Origin: Cumulibacter soli
GTDB lineage: Bacteria > Actinomycetota > Actinomycetes > Mycobacteriales > Antricoccaceae
Reading direction: 5' to 3'
Length of the DNA: 57,351 nucleotides
Assembly (NCBI RefSeq): GCF_004382795.1
Contig: NZ_SMSG01000011.1
Coordinates: 1-57,351 of the forward strand
Shown here: positions 37,068-46,342 of the stretch, one piece after another
How positions within the stretch are numbered: the stretch's first letter is position 1
Layout of the letters: each line of letters opens with the position of its first letter
Program-made: the position numbers and the translations under genes
Notes under the pieces: model-generated
Database searches by the model: none
What the model was told of the DNA's origin: nothing
What the model saw: the letters and a program-made list of their open reading frames with translations, nothing else

Positions 37068-37148
37068 TAGCCGCCGCCGTCGGACGATTGGCCGCGAGGA
37101 ACTAGCACGTGCAGACGTCGCGGGTCGGGATCGGTGCTTGCGCTGCCG

Positions 37149-38180
37149 CTACTTCCGCTTCTTCACGCCAAACACGATGTCGTCCCAGCTGGGAATGCGG
37201 GGCTTCTTGTCGCCCTTCGGTGTCGCTGCGGCCGGCTGTTCGGAATCGTCAGCTTCCGGCATCGAGGCGGGCGGCTCATCCTCGTCCTCAGGCGTAGCCG
37301 GTGCCTGCGCGAAAAGACCCTGATCTTCGACGTCATCGTCGGTGAGCTCGGGACGGCGTGAGGCGTTACCGAGATGTCCGGGGTCGACCGCGTCATCGAA
37401 CTCCTCGGCAAGAAACAGCTCATCCAGGCTCAGATCCTGCGGGTCGCGAGTGGCGGCGGCACGTCGTGCCGGACGAGGTTTCGCCGCGCTGTCGTCGCGC
37501 GGGCGCTGCAGCGGGATAGGGGCCGCAGCACTCCGTTCGTCGTCCAGCGAAGGATCGTCAGTCGGCACGGGCACGGCGGCCAGACGAGGTTTCGGCTCGA
37601 TCAACTCGATGGTGTCTTTGGAGCCGGGGTAGATGATGCTGTTCTGCATGTCGTATCGCCAGTGCGCCGTGATGGTGCGGTCATCGGCGACCCACGTGGA
37701 CGTGACCTCCCACTGTCCCGACTCGAGGCGACGGGCATCCCAGTCGATCGTGGTGTCTTCGATGGCGCGCACGAGGAGGCGACTTTCGATCAGCTCGGCG
37801 AGTGTCGGTGGGTGCGCCGACCCAGAGTCTTCGATCTTCACCCGAGCGGACTGGGCGCGGACCGCGACCTGGGCACGTTCCTGTAGGACGGGATGCGCAT
37901 AAGTCATGACGCGCTCGATCCGGACTCCGGCAGCAGCGGCCACGGTGTCCGGAGTCTCGCCGGCGCGGATACGCGCCTGGATTTCACGGGGGCGCAATTG
38001 GGATTCGATCTCGATCTCGATCTGCCCGAGCCGACTGAGGTCGCCACGGGCAGCGGCGCGGAGGCGGTCGTCAAGAGCCAGCAGGAAGCGCTCGCCGTTG
38101 TCGATCGCTTCCGGTACGTCAGGGGCAAGGACAAGGTTCTTGCCGTCCTCTGACAACGCGATAAAGCGAAGTGGGCGCAT
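37149..38180 (-). CDS. sepH: Cell-division protein SepH
   Basis: A 343-residue SepH (DUF3071). The N-terminal domain (MRPLRFIALSEDGKNLVL) contains a helix-turn-helix-like segment at about 63-93 (LRPREIQARIRAGETPDTVA). A long disordered acidic/Pro region follows, and the conserved C-terminal IPSWDDIVFGVKKRK ends the protein. In Streptomyces and mycobacteria SepH binds and stimulates FtsZ assembly. The ATG at 38180 fits the family start; 65 further codons are open upstream but not conserved. It corresponds to Rv0883c, beside serC as in mycobacteria. Confidence 0.93.
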   Translation of the reverse strand: MRPLRFIALSEDGKNLVLAPDVPEAIDNGERFLLALDDRLRAAARGDLSRLGQIEIEIESQLRPREIQARIRAGETPDTVAAAAGVRIERVMTYAHPVLQERAQVAVRAQSARVKIEDSGSAHPPTLAELIESRLLVRAIEDTTIDWDARRLESGQWEVTSTWVADDRTITAHWRYDMQNSIIYPGSKDTIELIEPKPRLAAVPVPTDDPSLDDERSAAAPIPLQRPRDDSAAKPRPARRAAATRDPQDLSLDELFLAEEFDDAVDPGHLGNASRRPELTDDDVEDQGLFAQAPATPEDEDEPPASMPEADDSEQPAAATPKGDKKPRIPSWDDIVFGVKKRK

Positions 38181-38350
38181 CCTTTGGGGTCCTCCTCCTC
38201 GGTTGCGAGTCGTATCAGGCGTTCTTTTAGCGTACGCGAGGTGATGTGCTCGAACGGGCTGCCGCGCCGGGCTCGGCAGCGGGTCATCGATCGAGTGTGT
38301 GCGCAGCACACAGAGTGCTAACGCCGCCTGTACTGCCGCGCGCCGGATCG

Positions 38351-38402
38351 GTTTTGGCGGCAGATGGTGCACCAACTACGGTGCAAGATCTGCCGCCAAA
38401 AC
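38351..38402 (-). terminator. Terminator between serC and sepH
   Basis: A 15-bp perfect stem GTTTTGGCGGCAGAT (38351-38365) with 38388-38402, enclosing a second 6-bp stem TGCACC/GGTGCA. It begins 46 bases after the serC stop. The stem ends give UUUU on either strand. It should separate the serC transcript from the sepH promoter in 38181-38350. Confidence 0.8.
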
Positions 38403-38447
38403 GTCAGCCGACGTGGTTGTTCTCCCGCAAGCGGGCGTCGGGGCCGA

Positions 38448-39563
38448 TTACAGCTTCGCCACGACGTAGTCGATACATGCGGTGAGGGCTTCGACGTCCG
38501 AGGGCGGCGTCGAGACGAACAGACCAACCCTCAACTGGTTGCGATCCAGTCCACGGTACGGTTCGGTGTCCAGGATCCCGTTGGCGCGCAGCGTGGCCGC
38601 GACGGCCTTCGCATCCACCGAATCGTCGAGGTCGATGGTGCCGATCACGGGCGAACGTAGTGCCGGCTCTCGCACGAACGGCGTGGCGTACGACGACCCC
38701 TCGGCCCAGTCGTACAGCGCCTTTGCGTTCGCGGTCACCCGCGAGGTAATCCAAGGCTGCCCGCCCTGACGGATCAGCCAATCGATTTGGTGCGCCAACA
38801 TGAACAGCGTGTAGACCGACGGCGTGTTGTACGTCTGATCCTTACGCGAGTTCTCCAGCGCAAGCTGCAGATTCAGCGACGGCGGAACGTACCGATCGGA
38901 TTTGGTCATCCGCGCTATCCGTTCGATAGCGGCCGGTGACATCGCAGCGATCCAGAGGCCGCCCTCGCCGGCGAAACCTTTCTGCGGTGCGAAGTAGTAG
39001 CAATCGGTCTGCGATAGATCCACGGGCAAGCCAGCCGCCGCGGACGTCGCGTCGATGACGGTGAGCGCGCCCGGTGCCCCGGCCACTCGCTGAACCGGGA
39101 CGCATACGCCGGTGGAGGTCTCATTCTGGGCCCAGCAGTAGGTGTCGACGTCTGCTTGCGGGCTGGGGGTGGACGCCGACCCAGGCTCGGCTTCAATGAC
39201 GGTCGGTTCGGCGAGGTAGGGGGCGAGCGCTACCGCCTTCGCGAACTTCCCACCGAATTCACCAAACGCCAGGTGCTGGCTCTTGTGCTCGATCATCGAG
39301 CAGATAGCGCTATCCCAGAAGTACGTCGACCCGCCATTACCGAGCACGATTTCGTAACCCTCGGGGGCATCGAGCAATTCGCGCAATCCATGCCTGATCA
39401 GGCCGACAAGTCCCTTCACCCCTGCCTGTCGGTGCGACGTTCCGATGTACGACGGCGCGACCTGGCCGAAGTCATCCAGCGCCTCGAACCTGGTGCGGCT
39501 GGGGCCACTGCCGAATCGCCCGTCCTCGGGAAGGAGGCTGTCGGGGATCTGGATCTCGTTCAT
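38448..39563 (-). CDS. serC: Phosphoserine aminotransferase
   Basis: A 371-residue class-V aminotransferase of the actinobacterial SerC type, making phosphoserine from phosphohydroxypyruvate. The PLP lysine is Lys195 in FAPQKGFAGEGG. Other blocks are FGSGPSRTR at the N terminus, QNETSTGVCVPVQR, VIDATSAAAG and FMLAHQIDWLIRQGG. It lies next to sepH as in mycobacteria. It supplies serine, the substrate of CysE in this window, and also has a role in pyridoxal phosphate synthesis in other bacteria. Confidence 0.95.
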   Translation of the reverse strand: MNEIQIPDSLLPEDGRFGSGPSRTRFEALDDFGQVAPSYIGTSHRQAGVKGLVGLIRHGLRELLDAPEGYEIVLGNGGSTYFWDSAICSMIEHKSQHLAFGEFGGKFAKAVALAPYLAEPTVIEAEPGSASTPSPQADVDTYCWAQNETSTGVCVPVQRVAGAPGALTVIDATSAAAGLPVDLSQTDCYYFAPQKGFAGEGGLWIAAMSPAAIERIARMTKSDRYVPPSLNLQLALENSRKDQTYNTPSVYTLFMLAHQIDWLIRQGGQPWITSRVTANAKALYDWAEGSSYATPFVREPALRSPVIGTIDLDDSVDAKAVAATLRANGILDTEPYRGLDRNQLRVGLFVSTPPSDVEALTACIDYVVAKL

Positions 39564-39644
39564 GCGTACGCTCTCGCTCGTCGGATAACCACATCAAGGG
39601 TATTGCGCGGCGTCGCTACGCTGACCGGCAGGGAGGAACAGATC

Positions 39645-40292
39645 ATGAGCGAGCGGGAGTTCGACGTACGCCACGATCGGATCAGGTACGAGTTGCCGCG
39701 CCTCGGTGAGTTGGGACTTGATGCCGACCCGATAAGTGTCTTCGGTGCCTGGCTCGATGCGGCCGCTGCCGCGGGAGTCGGCGAACCGAATGCGATGGTG
39801 CTCGCGACCGCCGGCGTGGACGGTCGGCCCCGTGCGCGCACCGTGCTGCTGCGCGGGTACGACGAGACCGGCTTCAGCTTCTTCACAAATTACGAGTCGA
39901 CGAAGGGCCGCCACCTCGCCGAGAACCCCTGGGCGAGCGTCTGCTTCAGTTGGCTCGCGATCCACCGACAGGTCATCATCTCCGGCGCCGTGCAGAAGCT
40001 GCGGGATGACGAATCCGACGCGTACTTCGCATCGCGGCCGGTGGAGTCACAGATCGCCAGCGCGCTGAGCCCACAATCGAGCGTCATCGACGCGATCGAG
40101 CCGATCGAAGCGAGGATGCTTCGCGAACAACGCGAGCACCCCGACGGGATACCGCGCCCGCCGCATTGGGGCGGATACCGCATCGTTCCGGAACTGATCG
40201 AGCTGTGGCAGGGCAACGTCGGGCGCCTGCACGACCGATTTCGATTCCGCCGCGAAGGCGGCCAGTGGCTACGTGAACGGCTCGCTCCGTGA
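39645..40292 (+). CDS. pdxH: Pyridoxamine 5'-phosphate oxidase
   Basis: A 215-residue FMN enzyme that makes pyridoxal 5'-phosphate, the cofactor of the divergent SerC. Blocks: NAMVLATAGVDGRPRARTVLLRGYDETGFSFFTNYESTKG (in part), FSWLAIHRQVIISGAV, and the C-terminal WGGYRIVPELIELWQG and RLHDRFRFRR. ATG 39645 has GGGAGGA upstream. It is divergent from serC, with 81 bases between. The stop overlaps the MFS start by GTGA. Confidence 0.95.
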   Translation: MSEREFDVRHDRIRYELPRLGELGLDADPISVFGAWLDAAAAAGVGEPNAMVLATAGVDGRPRARTVLLRGYDETGFSFFTNYESTKGRHLAENPWASVCFSWLAIHRQVIISGAVQKLRDDESDAYFASRPVESQIASALSPQSSVIDAIEPIEARMLREQREHPDGIPRPPHWGGYRIVPELIELWQGNVGRLHDRFRFRREGGQWLRERLAP

Positions 40293-41638
40293 CCGAGGAG
40301 TCCACTACCGGCGAGCCCGCTAACGACCAACCTGCCGCGGAACACGGAGCAAATGTGCGGGCCGCCTCGCCGGCGAAGGTCAGCAGGTTCAGCCGCGTCA
40401 CGATGGATACCCGACCGTTCAAATATCGGCAGTTCCGGCTGATCTTCTGGGGAAATATCCTCACGCAGGTCGGCGCGCAAATGACCATCGTCGCGGTTGC
40501 GGCGCAGGTATTCGCGCTCACCAACAGCAGTGCGATGGTCGGTTACACGAGCCTGTGGGTGCTCGTCCCGCTCATTGTGTTCGGTCTGCTTGGCGGCGCG
40601 CTCGCCGATACTGTGGATCGCCGCAAACTCGTCATCGTTGCCACCGTGCTCACCGCGATCACCAGCGTGTTGCTGTACCTGCAGGCGATCCTGGAACTCA
40701 ACAATGTCTGGATAATCTGGGTTCTTGCCGCCGTACAGTCGGCGGCGGCTGCCATGTACCGACCCGCGCGTTCGGCCATGTTGCCGCGGTTGATTCCCGA
40801 AGAACTCATCCCCGCCGCGAACACCATTTCCTCCAGCACGATGTCCGGCGCGATGATCATCGGCCCGCTGATCGCCGGGTTCATCGTTGATTTCGCCGGA
40901 GTGAACTGGGCCTATCTGGCCGAGGCGGGACTGCTGCTGCTGGCGCTGCTATCGCTGGTCGGGCTTATCCCGATGCCGGCGTCCGCTGACACCGGCGGTA
41001 AGCACCCGTTCGTCACCGCGTTCAGCGACACGATCGCGGGCTTCCGCTACCTGCGCACGCAACCGCTGTTGTCGATGCAGTACGTCGTCGACCTGATCGC
41101 GATGGTGTTCGGCTGGCCGTTGGCGGTGTTCCCGGCACTCGCTGATGGCCGCTTCGGGGATGGATCGTTGGGGTGGTTGTACGCCGGGGCCTCCATCGGA
41201 GCAGTGCTCGCTGGACTATTCTCCGGCTGGATCTCACACATCAAGCGGCACGGCGCCACGATCATCATCTCGGTCGCGATCTGGGGTACCGCCATCGCGG
41301 TATTTGCCTTCACCCAAGATCTGGTTCTTGGCTTGATCTGCCTCGCCGCGGCCGGCGCCGCCGACTTGGTCAGTGCTTCGCTGCGGATGACGATGCTGCA
41401 AGTGCTCACCCCGGACGAGATGCGCGGGCGGATGCAAGGCGTGTTCATGGTCGTCGTCGCCGGCGGGCCACGTCTCGGCGACGTCCGCCTTGGCATCATG
41501 GCGAGCATGTTCACCCCGACGGTCGCGCTGGCCTCCGGCGGCGCGATCATCGTGCTGTTGATGGTCGTCATCGCACTCACCTTCGGCGCGCTGTGGCGCT
41601 ACCGGCCGCGCGGTGCCTCCGGGACGGCCACGACCTGA
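40289..41638 (+). CDS. MFS transporter (EntS-like)
   Basis: A 449-residue permease with a polar 35-residue N terminus and twelve hydrophobic segments: FRLIFWGNILTQVGAQMTIVAVA, LLGGALADTVDRRKLVIV, and MRGRMQGVFMVVVAGGPRLGD. It belongs to the same broad family as the exporter at 34 kb. The GTG start overlaps the pdxH stop, so it is probably cotranscribed. Substrate is unknown. Confidence 0.88.
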   Translation: MTEESTTGEPANDQPAAEHGANVRAASPAKVSRFSRVTMDTRPFKYRQFRLIFWGNILTQVGAQMTIVAVAAQVFALTNSSAMVGYTSLWVLVPLIVFGLLGGALADTVDRRKLVIVATVLTAITSVLLYLQAILELNNVWIIWVLAAVQSAAAAMYRPARSAMLPRLIPEELIPAANTISSSTMSGAMIIGPLIAGFIVDFAGVNWAYLAEAGLLLLALLSLVGLIPMPASADTGGKHPFVTAFSDTIAGFRYLRTQPLLSMQYVVDLIAMVFGWPLAVFPALADGRFGDGSLGWLYAGASIGAVLAGLFSGWISHIKRHGATIIISVAIWGTAIAVFAFTQDLVLGLICLAAAGAADLVSASLRMTMLQVLTPDEMRGRMQGVFMVVVAGGPRLGDVRLGIMASMFTPTVALASGGAIIVLLMVVIALTFGALWRYRPRGASGTATT

Positions 41639-41728
41639 CTGTCGCCGATCTGCGTCTCGGACGGTGGGGCGGAGGTCGATGCCGATCCTCACCGCAGGGA
41701 TTTCCCTCGGCGAGCGCCCTTGCCGCGG

Positions 41729-42517
41729 TTAAGTGAACGAGGTCCACGTGGTTTCGGCGTCGATCAGCCAATGGTTACGCAGGGTAAGTGCGCGCTCGGT
41801 CGCAGCGAGGATGCCCGCCACCAGCAAGGTGACGTTCAACCACCCCGGAGGCTGGATAGGAGAGGTGAATGTGCCGAGGTGATCAGCCACGAACGGAATC
41901 CGCGTGATCAATTCCGCTGCCTGCGGCACCATCAGCACCAGCCCGATGAGCAATATCAGTATCGCGAGCGCGCCAATGAGTCGGCTGACCCGCGGATAAC
42001 GACGTCCGAAGCGGGCACGCAGCCCCTCGGCTGAACGAGGGTGTGGGCGCAAGGTGCGCGCTGGCCCGTCCTCAGCGGGGACGTAGTGCATCCGGGTGAG
42101 GCCGTAGAGTCCAGTGGCGACCTCGACCGCTCCACCGGGCACCTCGAAGGTGACCGGCGAGTTCGCGATGTGCAGCTGCTGACCGTCGCGATAGAAGGAG
42201 ATCGGTGCGTGCCGCGTTCCGGTGGCGAGTTTGCCGCCCTCGAGCGGGGAGGCGAGGTAGCGCACGTCCACGACGTAGGCGGTGTCTCGCCCGAGCTGGT
42301 GATCGGGGTCAAGGACGAACTGGGTGCGAACCAAGGTCTGCCACCAGCGCAGCGGCTTCAGCGGGCTGCCGTCGCCGGGTTTGGCGCGGTCGAGCTGTCG
42401 CTGTCGGCGCAGTCGCCGGAACATGATCCTCCCTGGCTGGGCGGCGCGCTGGCCGCCGGACTCGGTCTCCTCCATCTCACCTGAGCGCACCGGTCGGGTG
42501 CCAGTGAGATCTGTCAT
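41729..42517 (-). CDS. Membrane protein of unknown function, last gene of the PHA operon
   Basis: A 262-residue protein I do not recognise. The first 175 residues are soluble and basic (RRLRRQRQLDRAKPGDGSPL). They include a beta-rich segment (YVVDVRYLASPLEGGKLATG, then RHAPISFYRDGQQLHIANSP). Two hydrophobic segments lie near the C terminus (LIGALAILILLIGLVLMVP and WLNVTLLVAGILAATERAL). It starts 43 bases after the TPP-enzyme gene on the same strand. ATG 42517 has GAGG close upstream. Confidence 0.65.
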   Translation of the reverse strand: MTDLTGTRPVRSGEMEETESGGQRAAQPGRIMFRRLRRQRQLDRAKPGDGSPLKPLRWWQTLVRTQFVLDPDHQLGRDTAYVVDVRYLASPLEGGKLATGTRHAPISFYRDGQQLHIANSPVTFEVPGGAVEVATGLYGLTRMHYVPAEDGPARTLRPHPRSAEGLRARFGRRYPRVSRLIGALAILILLIGLVLMVPQAAELITRIPFVADHLGTFTSPIQPPGWLNVTLLVAGILAATERALTLRNHWLIDAETTWTSFT

Positions 42518-42560
42518 CACCTCAGCGCCCAAGGCGCTGCGGCTTCAGGTCGCGCATGCC

Positions 42561-43145
42561 TCAGAAGGTCGACAGCCCCAGCGCCGCGCGGAACGCGATC
42601 TTGTTGGCTGCGCCATCGCGCGGCGGGAGCACCCGCTCCTGCTCTGAGGCATCGACCAGCACCCGCGCGAACACCGGCCCGGCCATCGCCGCGGCAGCAT
42701 CGGCCAGCGACCCGGCATGAGTGAGGTGATCACACCTACGCACATCGGCGATCCCGCACGCCGCGGCGACCGCGGCCAGGTCCGTCGCATGACCCGCGTG
42801 GCTGCGTTGCCCGCCGGTCTCGCCGTACAACCCGTTGTCCAGGACGACGATCGTCAGGTTCGCCGGCTGCTGCACCCCGACGGTCGCCAGCGATCCAATG
42901 CCCATCAACTGCTCGCCGTCGCCGGTGAGGACGACGACCGGGCGCCGGGGCTGGGCCAACGCGAGCCCCAGCCCCATCGGGACCGCGCCGCCCATCGCGC
43001 CCCACAGGTAGAAGTTGCCGGGCCGTTCGCCCGCCGCAAACAGGTCGTACGTCGGTGAGCCGAGCCCGCTGATCACCAAGGCGTCTGACTCGAGTCCGGC
43101 AACGAAGGCGTGCACGAACGCCCGCCGGTCCACCCGCGCGCTCAT
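42561..43145 (-). CDS. Split ThDP-dependent decarboxylase-like enzyme, diphosphate-binding (beta) subunit
   Basis: A 194-residue subunit with the ThDP diphosphate/magnesium motif Gly75-Asp76-Gly77 ... Asp103-Asn104-Gly105 (TGDGEQLMGIGSLATVG, then LDNGLYGETGGQ). This is half of a two-subunit enzyme like ComE of sulfopyruvate decarboxylase or phosphonopyruvate decarboxylase. It overlaps the alpha subunit by ATGA, so they are made in equal amounts. The natural substrate is not evident; no coenzyme-M or phosphonate genes lie nearby. Confidence 0.85.
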   Translation of the reverse strand: MSARVDRRAFVHAFVAGLESDALVISGLGSPTYDLFAAGERPGNFYLWGAMGGAVPMGLGLALAQPRRPVVVLTGDGEQLMGIGSLATVGVQQPANLTIVVLDNGLYGETGGQRSHAGHATDLAAVAAACGIADVRRCDHLTHAGSLADAAAAMAGPVFARVLVDASEQERVLPPRDGAANKIAFRAALGLSTF

Positions 43146-43660
43146 TCGGTCGTCCACTTCTTGCGTCCGATCAGTCGTTGCGAAAGTAGGACGGCGACCC
43201 GCTCGTTCGCCTGGTAGGCCGCGCTCGCGGCCGCGTCGACGACGTCCGCCACTTCATCGTCGCGCTCAGCGCGCAGCACCGTCAGGCCCATCGCTTGCAG
43301 CACCGGTTGCGTCGCGCGGCTCATCGGGGTCTGCCATGGGTTGAACTCGGCGAACTCGCCGCGCATCGTCACCAACGTGAGAAAGGGGAACTGTCCCGAG
43401 GTCAACAGCGAGAACATGTTGATGCAGTTTCCGACCCCGCTGCTTTGCATCAACAATGCGGCGCGTTGACCGCCCAGCCACGCGCCGCAGGCCAATGCGA
43501 CGCCTTCTTCCTCGGTGCTGAGCACGACATCGCGCACGTCCGCGTCCTGCTGCGCGCGGGCGATGAGGTGTGCGTGCCCCGCATCGGGCACGTACCCGAC
43601 TTGGGTGACATCAGCAGCACGCAGTACTTGATAGACCTGCTCCGGCCATGGACGCGACAT
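43142..43660 (-). CDS. Split ThDP-dependent decarboxylase-like enzyme, pyrimidine-binding (alpha) subunit
   Basis: A 172-residue ThDP pyrimidine domain resembling ComD. STEEEGVALACGAWLGGQRA contains the Glu that activates the thiazolium ring (within Glu50-52), and QSSGVGNCINMFSLL the subunit-interface loop. The Shine-Dalgarno GAGGAG lies upstream. It starts 16 bases after the PhaZ-like gene. A stand-alone pair of subunits is typical of 2-oxo acid decarboxylases of the ComDE/Ppd type. Confidence 0.85.
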   Translation of the reverse strand: MSRPWPEQVYQVLRAADVTQVGYVPDAGHAHLIARAQQDADVRDVVLSTEEEGVALACGAWLGGQRAALLMQSSGVGNCINMFSLLTSGQFPFLTLVTMRGEFAEFNPWQTPMSRATQPVLQAMGLTVLRAERDDEVADVVDAAASAAYQANERVAVLLSQRLIGRKKWTTE

Positions 43661-43676
43661 CGAACTCCTCGGGTCG

Positions 43677-44705
43677 TTACGTGACCCGCTTACGCAATTG
43701 GTCCGCCGTACGTAGCGAGTTCCGAACGACCTGATGGTAGAGCCCCATCGGTTGCGCAGCGCGCAGGTTGGCTCGCCGCTCGGCCTCGGCGAGCTCGTCG
43801 AGCGTCACTTCGGCACCGCCTTGCCAGCCCGCGGAGTCCCGGTGATCGGGCCGCGCGAAGAACGATGTGATTGCGCCGAACGACGACGATCCCGCGTCCT
43901 GCATCAGTAGGTGGCCTTCGGCACCGGCGGCGAACATTCGCGCATTCGGCAGGTGTGCGGTCATCAGCTCGGCGTTGAACACCGGGATGATCGGGTCATC
44001 CGTGCCATGCACGACGAGCGTTGGTGTCTGAACTGTGTGCAGCCACCGCAGCGAGGTGAACAATTGGCACGCGATTAATTGGCTGTAGTACGTGATCGGG
44101 TGCGGACGGTACAGCTTGCGCACGTGGGACGTGTACTCCATCCACGCGGGGTCGCGTTCGATCTCACCGCCGGCCAGGAATCGATTCGTCCACTTATAGA
44201 ACCGCTTCGAGTAGTAGCGCAGCGGCGTAGCGAGCGCGAACATCGCAGAGGGATAGCCGGGCACCATGCCCACACCGGGTGCGGTAGCGACCAGCGCCAA
44301 CCGGCGGATCCGGTCGGGGTGTGCGTGGGTGAGTTGCTGGGCGACCATACCGCCGAATGAATAGCCGAGGACGTCCACCTGCGCGTAGCCGAGGTCGTCG
44401 ATGATCTTCAGCGCAAGCTCGGCGAACGCCGGGATCGTCTGTGGCACACCGGCGACATGGGATCGACCGAGACCGGGGAAGTCGAAGGTGATGACCTCGT
44501 TGTCCCCAAGGGCGGCGACGAGCGGGTCCCACATCCGCTGGTGCGCCCCGAGACCGTGGATCAACAAGACCGGATGGCCGGTGCCGGGATAGCGGCTCAC
44601 GGCCATCTCGACCGCGCCAGCGATCACCCGTTGGGTGGTGCGTTCGCGTTCTGGCACCGGGCGCTGCGGCGAACTTTGCGGATGCACGTCCGTCCTCGGA
44701 GTCAT
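43677..44705 (-). CDS. PhaZ-like alpha/beta hydrolase (probable intracellular PHA depolymerase)
   Basis: A 342-residue alpha/beta hydrolase. Its Ser116 nucleophile is in VLGYSFGGMVAQ. The oxyanion loop LLIHGLGAHQRMWDPL is like that of medium-chain PHA depolymerases, with Asp in VHGTDDPIIP and His in AEGHLLMQD. The first 35 and last 70 residues are extra. Its place in an operon with PhaC supports PHA turnover, but other esters are possible. The start is ATG 44705 (TGATG with the GNAT stop) or GTG 44708. Confidence 0.8.
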   Translation of the reverse strand: MTPRTDVHPQSSPQRPVPERERTTQRVIAGAVEMAVSRYPGTGHPVLLIHGLGAHQRMWDPLVAALGDNEVITFDFPGLGRSHVAGVPQTIPAFAELALKIIDDLGYAQVDVLGYSFGGMVAQQLTHAHPDRIRRLALVATAPGVGMVPGYPSAMFALATPLRYYSKRFYKWTNRFLAGGEIERDPAWMEYTSHVRKLYRPHPITYYSQLIACQLFTSLRWLHTVQTPTLVVHGTDDPIIPVFNAELMTAHLPNARMFAAGAEGHLLMQDAGSSSFGAITSFFARPDHRDSAGWQGGAEVTLDELAEAERRANLRAAQPMGLYHQVVRNSLRTADQLRKRVT

Positions 44706-45238
44706 CACAGGGCATCACCTACGTCGAGGCCGATGAGGTGGGCCGCAGCCCAGTTCTCCTCGATCCGATTGGTCATCATGATCAGGTCGTGCAGGTCGCC
44801 ATCTTGGGTCTTGATAAATCCCCGCAACAGCGCTTCGCCCTCAAATCCGAGCTTGCCGAACATGCCGAGCGTCGCGGTGTGCTCGGCCGTGACTTCCACG
44901 AAGACATGCGTGAGCCCCTCAGCGATGGCGGCGCCGAGGGCAGCGCGTGCCAACCCGGAGGCCACCTTTTGGCGTCGGTACGCCGGATCGACCATCAACG
45001 TGATCTCACCGGTGTGCGCCGACTGGCCACGCCCGCGCCGTACGCCGATCATTCCGCGGACGGCGCCCTCGGCGGTGACGTCAAGCAGCCGCAGTGGATC
45101 CGCGGTCTTCGCCCACGCCGAAGCGAGGTCAGCATCGGCGTCCTCAGTCTTGCTGAACGCGCGCTCTGCTTCCGGGATGCTGCGCAGGTACGTCGCGATC
45201 GCGTCGGCATCGCTCGGCAGGCAGGTGCGGATCGTCAT
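44705..45238 (-). CDS. GNAT-family N-acetyltransferase
   Basis: A 177-residue acetyltransferase fold. The acetyl-CoA loop is VDPAYRRQKVASGLARAAL, and the following GLTHVFVEVTAEHTATLGMFGKLGFEGEALL is the canonical GNAT C terminus (in part). Target is unknown. ATGA overlaps the phaC stop. A GNAT gene between phaC and phaZ is unusual for a storage-polymer operon. Confidence 0.88.
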   Translation of the reverse strand: MTIRTCLPSDADAIATYLRSIPEAERAFSKTEDADADLASAWAKTADPLRLLDVTAEGAVRGMIGVRRGRGQSAHTGEITLMVDPAYRRQKVASGLARAALGAAIAEGLTHVFVEVTAEHTATLGMFGKLGFEGEALLRGFIKTQDGDLHDLIMMTNRIEENWAAAHLIGLDVGDAL

Positions 45239-46341
45239 CGCGCGGCCTCAAGGACGGGAGTGCTGTGCGCATCGAAGAAGTTCGTGATCGACGGGATCGT
45301 GATCTTCTTGGCGGTGCCGCCGAGGACGAGACCGACGTGTCCGGTCGGCAACACGACCTCGTCGTAGATGTCCTCGCGAACGAGATGACGCAGCGGGTAG
45401 GAGACCGCTGGCGGGATCAGGTCGTCGCGTTCGGCGATCACCGACAGTATTGGGATGTCGATGGAGCCCAGGTCGACTGGCTTGTTATTGACGCGAGCGG
45501 TGCCGTTCACGAAGCCGTTACCGCGTAGGAAGTCGGACACGAACTGCCGAAACGCCACGCCTGGGAAGTTGACGTGATCGCGTACCCAGTTCGCCATGAC
45601 CGCGTGCGCCTCGACAGCGCCGGACGCGGGGTCGCTGGCGAGTTTCTGCCACAGCCCGACGGCGTTCGCCACGTCGTACGTCGGGGTACGCACCGCCATA
45701 CTTCGGTAGATCATGTCGGCTGGTACGAAGCCCTCGTCGTTGATGATGTCCTTGGGGTTGAAGGACCCGTCGGCGAACGGTTGGGTGTGTACCGGCATAT
45801 GCCGGAAATCGACCGGTGCCGCGAGGGTGACCAGCGACCTGATCGGCGAGTTGCCGCGGCTGCCTTGGTACATCAGCCCGAAGATCGCGCCGAAGCAGTA
45901 GGCGATCACGTGAATATCGCGGCTGCCGCTGTCCTTCTGGACCAACTTGAACGCGCGGGGTAGGTAGAAGTCGATGTACGTCTCCATCGAGTTCTCCGAT
46001 TCGTCCTGATCGGGTTGACCCCAGTCGACGACATACACGTCATAACCTGCCTCGCCGAGCTGCCCGACGAAACTCTTGCCGGGCATTAGATCGAGTACAT
46101 ATGAGCGGCTGACCAGTCCGAGGAAGACCACGATGGGCTCGCGGTAGCGCTTGTTCTTGCTCGAGTACTTCCAGAGCTTGACCTTCTCCCGGCTGCCGAC
46201 CAGCACTCGCGGTGTCGGGTTGAGGCCTTCGGAGCGCTCGGTCCTGAGATAGGTGACGGTATTGCGCGCGCGTCTCGAGGCTGCGGTGAGTTCCTGGCGC
46301 AGCGCGCCGAACACATCTGGCGGACCGAATGTGCGCGTCAT
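45235..46341 (-). CDS. phaC: Class III-type poly(3-hydroxyalkanoate) synthase
   Basis: A 368-residue polymerase that joins hydroxyacyl-CoA units into PHA granules. The nucleophile is Cys149 in the lipase-like box AYCFGA (usual G-x-C-x-G-G, so the outer positions are Ala). The acid is in AERDDLIPP (Asp306 or Asp307) and the base is His335 in GHVGLVLGG. The short length (about 350 to 370) and VYVVDWGQPD point to class III/IV. No separate PhaE or PhaR is recognisable; the preceding small gene may replace it. The Shine-Dalgarno GAAGGAG lies 7 bases before the ATG, 1 base after the phasin-like stop. Confidence 0.9.
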   Translation of the reverse strand: MTRTFGPPDVFGALRQELTAASRRARNTVTYLRTERSEGLNPTPRVLVGSREKVKLWKYSSKNKRYREPIVVFLGLVSRSYVLDLMPGKSFVGQLGEAGYDVYVVDWGQPDQDESENSMETYIDFYLPRAFKLVQKDSGSRDIHVIAYCFGAIFGLMYQGSRGNSPIRSLVTLAAPVDFRHMPVHTQPFADGSFNPKDIINDEGFVPADMIYRSMAVRTPTYDVANAVGLWQKLASDPASGAVEAHAVMANWVRDHVNFPGVAFRQFVSDFLRGNGFVNGTARVNNKPVDLGSIDIPILSVIAERDDLIPPAVSYPLRHLVREDIYDEVVLPTGHVGLVLGGTAKKITIPSITNFFDAHSTPVLEAAR

Positions 46342-46342
46342 G